From CAIMZW01 sp037133095 (GTDB lineage Bacteria; Actinomycetota; Actinomycetes; Nanopelagicales; Nanopelagicaceae): a stretch of DNA of 64,000 bases. The stretch lies in NCBI GenBank assembly GCA_037133095.1, contig JBAXOT010000006.1:37339-101338 (forward strand), written 5' to 3'. This document shows positions 17,948-25,815 of the stretch, in pieces. The translations under genes were made by a program, and so were the position numbers. The notes below the pieces were generated by a model. It did not search any database and was not told the DNA's origin. It worked only from the letters and a program-made list of their open reading frames with translations. How positions within the stretch are numbered: position 1 is the stretch's first letter; every line of letters begins with the position of its first letter.

Positions 17948-20314
17948 ATGCGAGTTCGGTCCTTCCTTCCCCTTGTTGCCATGCTCGCTGGGCTTATCGC
18001 AGTACCTGCTGCGCCAGCCGAGGCGCTCACCATGCGAAGCGTTGCCGCTGGCTGGGTAAATACCTACGCAAGTGCCAGTCCCGCTCCTGCCGTCAAAACA
18101 AAAACACCCGCCGTTGCCGCGGGCCACCTAGACGCTGCCAGCACTATCAAAATCAACTTCATTGATGTACCCGCCACTTTTCAACCAGCCATTCAAGCGG
18201 CCGCGGATATTTGGGCGATCAACTATCCATCTGTTGCAACAATCAATATCGATGCCAAGTGGGTGCGCCTCGGGGCTTCAGGCATTCTCGCATCTGCTAC
18301 GCCGGTGAAATTCTTCAATCGTTTTGTTGGTGCGCCGGACCGAGATATTTGGTACCCCTCAGCTCTTGCCAATGCGATTGCTGGCAAAGATCTTGATCCA
18401 GCCAATCCCGAAATCGCTATCCGAGTTAATTCCACAGTGGCGCCAACTTTCTATTTGGGTACCGACGGAAATTGCCCACCTGGTCAATACGACTTAGAGT
18501 CCATCATTCTTCATGAAATGGGACACGGCCTCGGATTCTTGTCCAACAGTGGCTATGACACCTACTACAAATATGGAAATATCGATCAGCCGACTCCCTT
18601 CGATGCTTACGCCCAACTTCCTGATGGCCGCCGATTAATGGATATTCCATCGCCATCGCTGGAACTTGGAACCGCATTAACTCACACCTTGGTCTGGTCT
18701 GGACTTAATGGTGTGAAAGCAAATAACGGAATTAAACCGTTGCTTTACACGCCCGCGATTTATGAAGTCGGATCATCAGTGAGCCATTTAGATGAAGCAA
18801 CATTCTCGAATGCGGGGCTGAATGCCGTAATGACACCCAACCTTGCGGCCGGCGAGGTTTTTCATGATCCTGGACCACTACTTACAGCGATGCTGCAAGA
18901 TATGCGCGAGAAACCACCGGCGGGCGTGCCATCAGGAGTTCCCACTGCGCCACGAAATGTCCACGCCCTTGTCGGCGATAAATCTGTCATCGTGCTCTTT
19001 GATCCCCCAACGAATGCACGCACGGCGCAGGTGAGCTCGTATACCGTCAAGGTGAACGGCACTACCCGAATTATTGATACCACGACTAGCCCAGTGGTCA
19101 TTTCTGGTTTAAACAACGATCAGGTCTACTCGTTCAGTGTGATCGCAAAGAATGACTTAGGGGGTTCCGATCCCAGCAGCACTAATGCCGTTGTCCCTCA
19201 AGCCTCATTGCCTTCGGTGGTAATTGATCCGGTTGCCGACGCAAAATATTTAGCCACTGGAACCTTGAATAAGCAGTTGTTTATCGTCTATTCCGACACT
19301 TCGCATCATGACATCAGAATGGTGACCCTGGTCGGAACTAAGTGGATTAAGACGATCATCGACGGAAATTCGACTGTAAACGGCAAGACAACAAATGATG
19401 TCTCTGGAAATCTTTCGGTCTGCACTGGAAAAGTCGGAACGAAAGAAACACTTCATATTTTTTACGGCGACCTCACTGACAAGGATTTGCGCCATGCCTC
19501 ATTTGATGGCAAGAAGTGGAACTATGAAATAGTCGATGGAAATGGTGCCAAAATTCAGGCCGTCGAAGATCCAGCTCGCACTTCTACTGCCAGCGATGTC
19601 AGTACTTCAAGTGCCTGTGTTTTCACTCCCGCAGGCTTACAAGTTTTTTACCGAGATGAGAGCCAAGGTGTTCTTCTCGGGGCGGTCAAAGATGGTTCCG
19701 GTTGGCGATATGAAATTGTTGACGGTGATCGATTAACCGATGGCAGAACGACCGGGGACGTTGCTTTCCACATGAGCGCACTATCCATCGGCACAAAGAT
19801 ATTTTTGGTGTATGACTCAGTTCTAGCGGTTGATCAAAACAAAGTCCCTACACGCGGTGAAGTTCGGCTTGCAATGCGAAGTTCGGCATATCCCGAGGAT
19901 TGGAAATATTCAGTACTTGATACTTCAAATTCTGGAATCGCCGTTGCAGGTTATTCCCTGGGAATTTCGCAGAGCGGCACAAATGTCTATGCAAGTTGGG
20001 TGGCATCCTCTGGTACGAGTTATCCGGCCACTGACCAGCTTCGTTGGAAAAATTTGGCGAATCTAGCGGGGCCGACTGGAACGACTACCGAGCTTTATGG
20101 CCAACCCAATGGACCTATCGCCGTTGATTCCGCTCGTATCGTCTTCTCCTGCAAATTGCGACTATGCGTGTTCAATAAAAATGACCGAACCATCCGATTA
20201 GTCTCTGGTAAGACTTTGAATGGTTCGGCCGAATCATCGTTAATAACTTTTGGTGGTTCTCGTTATGAAGTAGTCGGCGTTAGCGGGCGGCTAACGCTCT
20301 TCAAACTTATTTAG
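17948..20314 (+). CDS. secreted zinc metalloprotease with fibronectin III domain
   Basis: 788 aa. Signal peptide [19 protein letters not shown] followed by PAAPAEA. Catalytic module about 60-310 with zinc motif [14 protein letters not shown] (HExGHxxGF) and a likely Met-turn in [12 protein letters not shown], so a metzincin-like protease. Fibronectin type III domain about 330-420 ([15 protein letters not shown] to [10 protein letters not shown]). The C-terminal half (about 430-788) has repeated units with DISTxxG-like and WxYEIVDG segments ([22 protein letters not shown]), suggesting a beta-propeller. Probably acts outside the cell on protein or surface substrates; target unknown. Overlaps bS22 by 8 bp at its end. 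Confidence 0.82.
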   Translation: MRVRSFLPLVAMLAGLIAVPAAPAEALTMRSVAAGWVNTYASASPAPAVKTKTPAVAAGHLDAASTIKINFIDVPATFQPAIQAAADIWAINYPSVATINIDAKWVRLGASGILASATPVKFFNRFVGAPDRDIWYPSALANAIAGKDLDPANPEIAIRVNSTVAPTFYLGTDGNCPPGQYDLESIILHEMGHGLGFLSNSGYDTYYKYGNIDQPTPFDAYAQLPDGRRLMDIPSPSLELGTALTHTLVWSGLNGVKANNGIKPLLYTPAIYEVGSSVSHLDEATFSNAGLNAVMTPNLAAGEVFHDPGPLLTAMLQDMREKPPAGVPSGVPTAPRNVHALVGDKSVIVLFDPPTNARTAQVSSYTVKVNGTTRIIDTTTSPVVISGLNNDQVYSFSVIAKNDLGGSDPSSTNAVVPQASLPSVVIDPVADAKYLATGTLNKQLFIVYSDTSHHDIRMVTLVGTKWIKTIIDGNSTVNGKTTNDVSGNLSVCTGKVGTKETLHIFYGDLTDKDLRHASFDGKKWNYEIVDGNGAKIQAVEDPARTSTASDVSTSSACVFTPAGLQVFYRDESQGVLLGAVKDGSGWRYEIVDGDRLTDGRTTGDVAFHMSALSIGTKIFLVYDSVLAVDQNKVPTRGEVRLAMRSSAYPEDWKYSVLDTSNSGIAVAGYSLGISQSGTNVYASWVASSGTSYPATDQLRWKNLANLAGPTGTTTELYGQPNGPIAVDSARIVFSCKLRLCVFNKNDRTIRLVSGKTLNGSAESSLITFGGSRYEVVGVSGRLTLFKLI

Positions 20315-20405
20315 CGTTACGTCGTTGAATACGAGTCTTCTTCAATAATTTTTTATGCTTCTTTTTTGCCATACGCTTGCGACGCTTCTTGATTACTGAA
20401 CCCAT
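20307..20405 (-). CDS. small ribosomal subunit protein bS22
   Basis: 32 codons reading [19 protein letters not shown] then [13 protein letters not shown], the highly basic bS22 (AURKAIP1/COX24-domain) protein described in actinobacterial ribosomes near the decoding centre. A strong AAGGAG site at 20411-20416 precedes the ATG by 5 bases. The location near proC is also conserved in mycobacteria. The stop lies 8 bp inside the end of the convergent metalloprotease gene. Confidence 0.95.
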   Translation of the reverse strand: MGSVIKKRRKRMAKKKHKKLLKKTRIQRRNAK

Positions 20406-20410
20406 ACTCA

Positions 20411-20416
20411 CTCCTT
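20411..20416 (-). promoter_or_regulatory. ribosome binding site of bS22
   Basis: AAGGAG on the minus strand, 5 bases before the ATG at 20405. One of the few strong Shine-Dalgarno sites in the window, supporting this very short gene. Confidence 0.8.
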
Positions 20417-20457
20417 CAAAAGCTTAAATTAAGCCGGTTTACGTGGCCGCGGTTACC

Positions 20458-21426
20458 TTAACCGGCCAGAGGAGTAACAATAGTCAATCCGAAGCGCCCA
20501 TTACGCGCGCTCATGAGAATGAGACCAATCTCCTTCTGCCAGTGCAGCGCCAGTGGAGTACCCACAAAGAAGCGGGCGTCGGTCAATTTCCCCGATTTTG
20601 CATATCGAAGCAGTACCTGAGTGGGTGTTTTTGGCTTCCAGGTCGGGATTCCCAAGATCGGCCCACTGCTGATGAGAGATTTCCAGGTTGAAGTTCCCAC
20701 CGACTCGTTGAGGCTCGATATGGATTGTTTCCAGAGCGATTGAACCAAGAGGCCAAAATTGCCACCGAGAGTGAAATTGACGGCAAAGTGTTTAATTTTG
20801 CTGGCTGCGGCGATCTCGCCGGCGATTGCCAATTTTGCGCCGTCGAAAGTGATGGATTGCGGGTGGGTGCTCCAAGAAGTGTCCAGCGAGTATGTTGAGA
20901 TGAGTTCACCAACTGGCGAAATCGACCACAACTCTAATCTGGTGAGAGCAGTCTGAATCGGAGGCACTGGATCCACTAATACGCCATCAGGATTGGCAAT
21001 GGTGGCTGTCGGGGCCGGGGATGGTGAAGTAGCTGGCAAAGGCACCGTTGACGCGCCTACCACCCAATAATTTCCAGCCGAGTCTTGAGTAACCGCGGTG
21101 GCAATGTCATCTAATACCGTCCCCAGCCTGAGGTCCCAGATACGGTGGCCTGTTAAATCAATCGCTGCGATGTAGCCATCACTGCTGCCTAATGCAGGAC
21201 TGGCTACCCAGCCGCCACCGGGACCTTCAACAGTTCCCACCACAACTATTGCCTTAGCCGTAGACGTCACACTTGCTATGTCGTCTCCTGAGGCGCCAGA
21301 CAGCGTCGTGGAAAGGATCGGTTTTACTTGCGTAACCTTTATTGCGGCAGTCACTGCCAGAGCGCTAGAAGTGGAGAGCAGGGCGAAGGAGGTAAGAGTT
21401 ATGAGTGAAGTTCGGAAAAACTTCAA
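20458..21426 (-). CDS. secreted protein of unknown function, propeller-like
   Basis: 322 aa, not recognised as a named family. Signal peptide MKFFRTSLITLTSFALLST to SSALA. SSDGYIAAIDLTGHRIWDL and DDIATAVTQDSAGNYWVVG resemble SBBP/PQQ-like beta-propeller blades; a Pro/Thr-rich linker (SPSPAPTATIANPDG) follows. The C-terminal half has more hydrophobic blades ending in FGLTIVTPLAG. Coupled to proC by an ATGA overlap although no metabolic link is obvious. Probably extracytoplasmic. Confidence 0.7.
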   Translation of the reverse strand: MKFFRTSLITLTSFALLSTSSALAVTAAIKVTQVKPILSTTLSGASGDDIASVTSTAKAIVVVGTVEGPGGGWVASPALGSSDGYIAAIDLTGHRIWDLRLGTVLDDIATAVTQDSAGNYWVVGASTVPLPATSPSPAPTATIANPDGVLVDPVPPIQTALTRLELWSISPVGELISTYSLDTSWSTHPQSITFDGAKLAIAGEIAAASKIKHFAVNFTLGGNFGLLVQSLWKQSISSLNESVGTSTWKSLISSGPILGIPTWKPKTPTQVLLRYAKSGKLTDARFFVGTPLALHWQKEIGLILMSARNGRFGLTIVTPLAG

Positions 21427-22217
21427 GCCAATTCCTTCGATCGATCTGAAGCAGCCTTCATTGCTGAGGCCACCAAGCCAGCAAGATCGCCCGCACTAAA
21501 ACGCTGCAGTGCGGCAGCCGTAGTGCCATTCGGGCTCGTTACATTCTCCCGCAGGGTCGTCGCGCTCTTTCCTGATTCAACTAACATCCCGGCCGCACCA
21601 ACCAAAGTTTGGATAGTCAATTGCGTGGCAACCTCTGGGCTCAGCCCCAGCTCTTCTCCTGCTGCCACCATTGCTTCAACAAAGGCAAAGAAATAGGCGG
21701 GGCCAGAGCCGCTTACAGCGGTAACAGCATCTTGATGAACTTCATCAACTTCAACAACCTGCCCACTTGCTGAAAGAATTGAAAGCACAAAATCTAACTG
21801 TTCGCGCGAGACAATCGATCCAGCCGAAACCGCCGCCATACCTTTGCCAATAAGTGTCGGCGTATTGGGCATAACGCGAATCACCGAGACCGGCTGCTGT
21901 ATCGCGGACTCAATAAATGAAGTTCGCTTTCCAGCCGCGAACGAGACCAAGAGAACATGTGGTCGAAGCAACGGAGAAAGGGATTGCAATAGAGCTGCTA
22001 AATCTTGTGGTTTTACGACCAAGAGGATGACATCAGATGTCGATGCAAGGGCTTCAAGTTCAACACGATTGACCAAATACTTCTGTGAAATTTCAGCGGC
22101 TCGTTCATCGCGCTTTTCAAGGAAGCAGATATCCGAAGCCGCAACACCAGCGGCGAGTACCCCAGAAAGTAACGCCTCGCCCATTACGCCTACACCGATG
22201 ACTCCAATTTTGCGCAT
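21423..22217 (-). CDS. proC: pyrroline-5-carboxylate reductase
   Basis: Last step of proline synthesis: reduces pyrroline-5-carboxylate with NAD(P)H. 264 aa. Rossmann start KIGVIGVGVMGEALLSGVL (residues 3-21), VILLVVKPQD, RVMPNTPTLIGKGM and the C-terminal signature AVSGSGPAYFFAFVEAM with the substrate-binding region ENVTSPNGTTAAAL. Leaderless-type promoter 6 bases before the ATG. Confidence 0.96.
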   Translation of the reverse strand: MRKIGVIGVGVMGEALLSGVLAAGVAASDICFLEKRDERAAEISQKYLVNRVELEALASTSDVILLVVKPQDLAALLQSLSPLLRPHVLLVSFAAGKRTSFIESAIQQPVSVIRVMPNTPTLIGKGMAAVSAGSIVSREQLDFVLSILSASGQVVEVDEVHQDAVTAVSGSGPAYFFAFVEAMVAAGEELGLSPEVATQLTIQTLVGAAGMLVESGKSATTLRENVTSPNGTTAAALQRFSAGDLAGLVASAMKAASDRSKELA

Positions 22218-22223
22218 AGTGAG

Positions 22224-22229
22224 AGCCTA
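22224..22229 (-). promoter_or_regulatory. leaderless-type promoter (-10) of proC
   Basis: TAGGCT followed by 6 bases (CTCACT) and ATG 22217, on the minus strand. Nearly the same string occurs facing the other way at 22283. Confidence 0.6.
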
Positions 22230-22282
22230 GCAAAATCACCTGAACGCTTTGTCCTAGATGTGCGATTTAGCAAGACAACCCC

Positions 22283-22288
22283 TAGGCT
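22283..22288 (+). promoter_or_regulatory. leaderless-type promoter (-10) of the Cys-rich gene
   Basis: TAGGCT followed by CTCGCACT and ATG 22297. It supports this start over the upstream in-frame ATG at 22258. Confidence 0.55.
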
Positions 22289-22296
22289 CTCGCACT

Positions 22297-23115
22297 ATGC
22301 CAGAGGTAACCCCTAACTTCGCTCGCGATTGGGTGGAGTTCCACGACCCGGCTTCGCCCGAAGAAATCTTTAAGTGCGATCTCACGTGGCTGACTTCCTA
22401 TTGGAATTGCATCTACGGTGATGGTTGCTGTGGAATTGATGAAGCAAAACCTAATGATGGCTGTTGCTCTGACGGGGCTTATTACTCCGATGAAGCTGAC
22501 GAAGCGCGCACCCTTGAGGTCGCTGCTCGACTCACGCCAGAGATGTGGCAATTTTTTAAGCAAGCCCAACCAAAGAAGAAAGATGGGAAGCTCCAAATTT
22601 CCGAAGTTGGGCTCGACAAAGATCGCAAGACCCGCAAGGTCGAAGAGTCCTGCATCTTCCTTAATCGAAAAGGTTACGAGGCCCCTGGCTTTACTGGATC
22701 TTTCGGTTGCGTCCTGCACCATTTGGCGCAGAAAGAGAACATCCACTTCGCAGATACCAAGCCAGATGTCTGCTGGCAATTGCCAATTCGTCGTTCCTAC
22801 GAGAAACGCGAATTTGGCGAACGAACCATTTCGGTCACGGTCATCGGTGAGTATGAAAGATTGGCCTGGGGGGATGGCGGCGCTGAATTTAGTTGGTACT
22901 GCACCAGCAACACCGAAGCACATGGTGGGCGCCAACCGGTCTATCTCTCGAATGAAATCGAGCTTCGCAAACTCATGGGCGATCTCGCGTATGCCGAGTT
23001 AAAGAATTTCTGTGATGTTCGGATGGCCGCAATATCTGAGATGGCAAAGCAGGCGAAGAAGAGTTCACTGCCGCTCTTCATCATTCATCCTGCGACCTTG
23101 CAGGCCAAGCCCTAG
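22297..23115 (+). CDS. Cys-rich conserved actinobacterial protein, putative metal site
   Basis: 272 aa from ATG 22297. Function unknown. Cysteines cluster as FKCDLTWLTSYWNCIYGDG, CCGIDEAKPNDGCCSDGA, ESCIFLNRKG, GCVLHHLA, DVCWQLP and WYCT; the pattern of early CC-containing clusters followed by CIFL and C-x2-HH recalls DUF3109-like proteins proposed to bind iron or zinc. No signal peptide, so cytoplasmic. It has its own promoter, is divergent from proC and lies 50 bp upstream of radA. Members with the same layout occur widely in actinobacteria as far as I recall. Confidence 0.72.
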   Translation: MPEVTPNFARDWVEFHDPASPEEIFKCDLTWLTSYWNCIYGDGCCGIDEAKPNDGCCSDGAYYSDEADEARTLEVAARLTPEMWQFFKQAQPKKKDGKLQISEVGLDKDRKTRKVEESCIFLNRKGYEAPGFTGSFGCVLHHLAQKENIHFADTKPDVCWQLPIRRSYEKREFGERTISVTVIGEYERLAWGDGGAEFSWYCTSNTEAHGGRQPVYLSNEIELRKLMGDLAYAELKNFCDVRMAAISEMAKQAKKSSLPLFIIHPATLQAKP

Positions 23116-23153
23116 TTCCGGGTGCTATTCCAGCAACCGTCGGTCCCAACCGA

Positions 23154-23159
23154 TAGCCT
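23154..23159 (+). promoter_or_regulatory. leaderless-type promoter (-10) of radA-mutY
   Basis: TAGCCT, exactly 6 bases before GTG 23166. Supports GTG as the radA start and a radA-mutY unit separate from the upstream gene. Confidence 0.6.
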
Positions 23160-23165
23160 TTCACC

Positions 23166-24545
23166 GTGGCTAAATCGCAAACCCCCGCTAAAGATCCATT
23201 CCGATGCACCGAGTGCGGCTGGAGCGCGACCAAGTGGGTTGGCCGTTGTGGCGAGTGCCAAGCCTGGGGAACTGTTGAAGAGGTTTCGGCACCTAAGAAA
23301 CTATCGCTCGTGCCGGGTGCCGTCTCTTCGGCAGCCTCGCCAATTGGTGAGGTCAATCTGGAAAATGCCAAAGCACGCACCAGCGGCGTCAGTGAACTCG
23401 ATCGAGTACTAGGTGGTGGTCTCGTTCCGGGTGCGGCCATCCTGTTGGCTGGCGAACCAGGGGTAGGCAAATCTACGCTTTTACTCACGGTTGCTGCGGA
23501 AAGCGCAAAAGCAAAACTGGTTTCGCTCTACATCAGCGGTGAGGAATCTGCCTCTCAGGTGCGCCTACGAGCCGAACGACTCAATGCCATCGATCCAAAT
23601 TTGTGGTTGGCATCGGAGAACGATCTTGGCGCCATCATCACCCATATCGATGCCGTACAACCACAACTCCTTGTCATTGACTCAATCCAAACCATCACCA
23701 GCAGCGCGGTTGAAGGCTCACCTGGTGGGGTGACCCAAGTCAGAGAAATTGCGGCTGCTTTAATCCGGATTGCTAAGGAACGATCAATCACCCTCGTTCT
23801 GGTCGGCCACGTAACAAAGGATGGCTCGATCGCGGGTCCGCGGTTATTAGAGCACCTTGTTGATGTCGTGCTCAACTTCGAAGGCGATCGGCATTCCAGA
23901 CTTCGCTTGATTCGCGCGATGAAGAATCGTTTTGGCGCCAGCGATGAAGTTGGTTGCTTTGATATGAACGAGAATGGCATCACTTCGCTGCCCGATCCCA
24001 CTGGACTCTTCACTACGAGACATTCTGAACCAGTTCCAGGAACCTGCGTGACCGTCGCCTTAGAAGGTCGCAGGCCCTTGCTGGCAGAAATTCAAGCACT
24101 CGTTGGAGTTGGCTCGGCTGATGGCAGAGACTTTGGCAATTCCAGGCGGGTCACTTCAGGTCTAGATAACCCGCGTACAGCAATGACTTTAGCGGTTTTG
24201 GAATTGCGGGCAAATATTCGCCTGGCGGGAAGAGATATTTATGTGGCGACGGTTGGTGGCATGAAAATGAGCGAACCCGCCGCCGACCTTGCAGTTGCGC
24301 TCGCAGTTGCCTCTGCCGCGAAAGGCCTTGCGCTGCCCCCTGATCTCATCGCCATCGGTGAGGTGGGTCTGGCTGGTGAGATCCGAAAGGTGACAGGCGT
24401 ACAGCAACGAATTCAAGAGGCGGCTCGCTTGGGATTTAAACGATTCATGGTTCCCGTAGGCAGTGAAACTAAAATTGAGGGAATAGAAATTATGGAAGTA
24501 GCCCGACTCGAGCAAGCAATCGCAAAGGTCAAAATTAATCAGTGA
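23166..24545 (+). CDS. radA: DNA repair protein RadA
   Basis: RecA-related ATPase that promotes branch migration in recombinational repair. 459 aa. Zinc finger FRCTECGWSATKWVGRCGEC (about 13-32), Walker A GEPGVGKSTLL (about 99-109), Walker B LLVIDSIQT, the RadA-specific MKNRFGASDEVG motif (KNRFG) and a C-terminal Lon-protease-like domain (from about 290; ALAVASAAKGL). GTG start. The stop overlaps mutY as GTGA; the disA gene usually near radA in actinobacteria is not between them. Confidence 0.97.
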   Translation: MAKSQTPAKDPFRCTECGWSATKWVGRCGECQAWGTVEEVSAPKKLSLVPGAVSSAASPIGEVNLENAKARTSGVSELDRVLGGGLVPGAAILLAGEPGVGKSTLLLTVAAESAKAKLVSLYISGEESASQVRLRAERLNAIDPNLWLASENDLGAIITHIDAVQPQLLVIDSIQTITSSAVEGSPGGVTQVREIAAALIRIAKERSITLVLVGHVTKDGSIAGPRLLEHLVDVVLNFEGDRHSRLRLIRAMKNRFGASDEVGCFDMNENGITSLPDPTGLFTTRHSEPVPGTCVTVALEGRRPLLAEIQALVGVGSADGRDFGNSRRVTSGLDNPRTAMTLAVLELRANIRLAGRDIYVATVGGMKMSEPAADLAVALAVASAAKGLALPPDLIAIGEVGLAGEIRKVTGVQQRIQEAARLGFKRFMVPVGSETKIEGIEIMEVARLEQAIAKVKINQ

Positions 24546-25387
24546 TTCAACGAGATCTGATCACTTGGTTTGAGGCTAACAAGCGCGATCTACCATGGCG
24601 CACGACTACGCCTTGGGGCGTTTTGGTGAGCGAGTTTATGTTGCAACAAACGCCGGTGAACCGCGTTCTACCAAAATGGCAAGAATGGATGACGAGATGG
24701 CCAACTCCTGATCTCTTGGCCAGCGCAACGAAGCCAGAGGTTATCAAAGCTTGGGATCGGCTCGGCTACCCACGCCGAGCGCTTCGCTTACACGAGACCT
24801 CGATGATCATTTCGGAAAAATTTCAGAACCAGGTTCCACGTAGGTACGAAGATTTGCTCGCGCTGCCTGGAATTGGAGACTACTCTGCTGCGGCAATTGC
24901 CGCGTTCGCTTTTCAGCAACCCTCCTTAGTTTTAGATATCAATATTCGAAGATTCTTTGGCAGATATTTTGATGGCCTAGAGCTGCCTAACAATTCGCCG
25001 TCAAAAATTGAACGAGAGATTCGGGGTGCTCTGATTCCGCCAGTCGATGGTCATGTATGGGCGGCGGCGACGATGGAGTTCGGTGCCCTTATCTGCACTT
25101 CGCGAAAGCCGAAGTGTGAAATCTGTCCGGTAAAAGAAAGTTGCGCGTGGCGCCGCGCCGATTTTCCAGTGTCAGAAGTGAAGGCAAGAAAGAAGTTCGC
25201 CGGTTCCGATCGCCAATGTCGCGGGAACATCTTGAGACTATTGCGCCAAAGTCACAAAGTAACAATGCGAGAGTTATCAGATTCTTGGAACGATCCCGAA
25301 CAGTTACAAAGAGCAATTGATTCACTGGTTTTTGATCGTTTGATCCAGAAGAAATTGAACAGTCAGAGTTACGAACTCGCCCAATAA
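24542..25387 (+). CDS. mutY: A/G-specific adenine DNA glycosylase MutY
   Basis: Removes adenine mispaired with 8-oxoguanine. 281 aa. Catalytic Glu region SEFMLQQTPVNRVLPKW, helix-hairpin-helix LLALPGIGDYSAAAIAAFAF with Asp in VLDINIRRFFGRY, and a [4Fe-4S] cluster C-x6-C-x2-C-x5-C in ICTSRKPKCEICPVKESC. Slightly short: the C-terminal MutT-like recognition domain seen in E. coli MutY is reduced to about 60 residues, as in many actinobacteria. GTG start coupled to radA. Confidence 0.95.
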   Translation: MIQRDLITWFEANKRDLPWRTTTPWGVLVSEFMLQQTPVNRVLPKWQEWMTRWPTPDLLASATKPEVIKAWDRLGYPRRALRLHETSMIISEKFQNQVPRRYEDLLALPGIGDYSAAAIAAFAFQQPSLVLDINIRRFFGRYFDGLELPNNSPSKIEREIRGALIPPVDGHVWAAATMEFGALICTSRKPKCEICPVKESCAWRRADFPVSEVKARKKFAGSDRQCRGNILRLLRQSHKVTMRELSDSWNDPEQLQRAIDSLVFDRLIQKKLNSQSYELAQ

Positions 25388-25463
25388 TTTACCAATATTT
25401 AATAGTGGTTTCAGCGCCTGGAAGATATGGTTCAAGTCCCTACTAGTCACCGCTAGTTCCTAT

Positions 25464-25482
25464 TAGGTATCGGAGAAACCTA
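25464..25482 (+). promoter_or_regulatory. hairpin carrying the DUF4242 ribosome site
   Basis: TAGGT (25464-25468) can pair with ACCTA (25478-25482), placing the GGAG ribosome site in the 9-base loop and the first base of the ATG in the stem. Could modulate initiation or simply present the site; inference. Confidence 0.35.
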
Positions 25483-25763
25483 TGCAGCAGTTTGTCATTG
25501 AAAGAGAAATTCCTGGAGCCGGTTCACTTCCTGAATCAGAACTTCAAGCAATCTCAAAGCACTCCAATGGCGTTTTAGATGCCATGCGCAGCGAGGGCAG
25601 CGAAATTGAATGGGTTCAAAGTTTCGCAGCTGGCGACAAAATTTATTGTGTGTACAACGCAAGTTCTGCTGAATTGGTTCAGGAGCACGCAGATCGCGGC
25701 GGCTTCCCGGCAAACAAAATCACAGCAGTCGGTGGGATTCTCAATCCAGCAAAGGGAATGTAG
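25482..25763 (+). CDS. DUF4242 (SCO4226-like) protein
   Basis: 93 aa. MQQFVIEREIPGAGSLPESE and the second half IYCVYNASSAELVQEH followed by ADRGGFPANKI match the DUF4242 ferredoxin-like family; one studied member from Streptomyces coelicolor binds nickel. Candidate ligands here are the His and acidic residues in QEHADRGG and the cysteine in IYCVY. Stands alone between mutY and a terminator, with its own ribosome site GGAG. Physiological role unknown. Confidence 0.82.
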   Translation: MQQFVIEREIPGAGSLPESELQAISKHSNGVLDAMRSEGSEIEWVQSFAAGDKIYCVYNASSAELVQEHADRGGFPANKITAVGGILNPAKGM

Positions 25764-25770
25764 TTCCAAT

Positions 25771-25807
25771 AAAAAAGGACCGGCTCAATGAGTCGGTCCT
25801 TTTTTTA
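25771..25807. terminator. bidirectional intrinsic terminator
   Basis: AAAAAAGGACCGGCTC, loop AAT, GAGTCGGTCCTTTTTTT: a stem of about 15 pairs with one G-T wobble, flanked by an A run on the left and T run on the right, so it can stop both the DUF4242 transcript and the convergent clpC transcript. Confidence 0.93.
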
Positions 25808-25815
25808 TTTAACGC

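Noticed and set aside
25425..25450. tRNA-like T-arm string GGTTCAAGTCC between mutY and DUF4242
   Set aside because: No acceptor stem, D-arm or anticodon arm can be formed with the surrounding bases.
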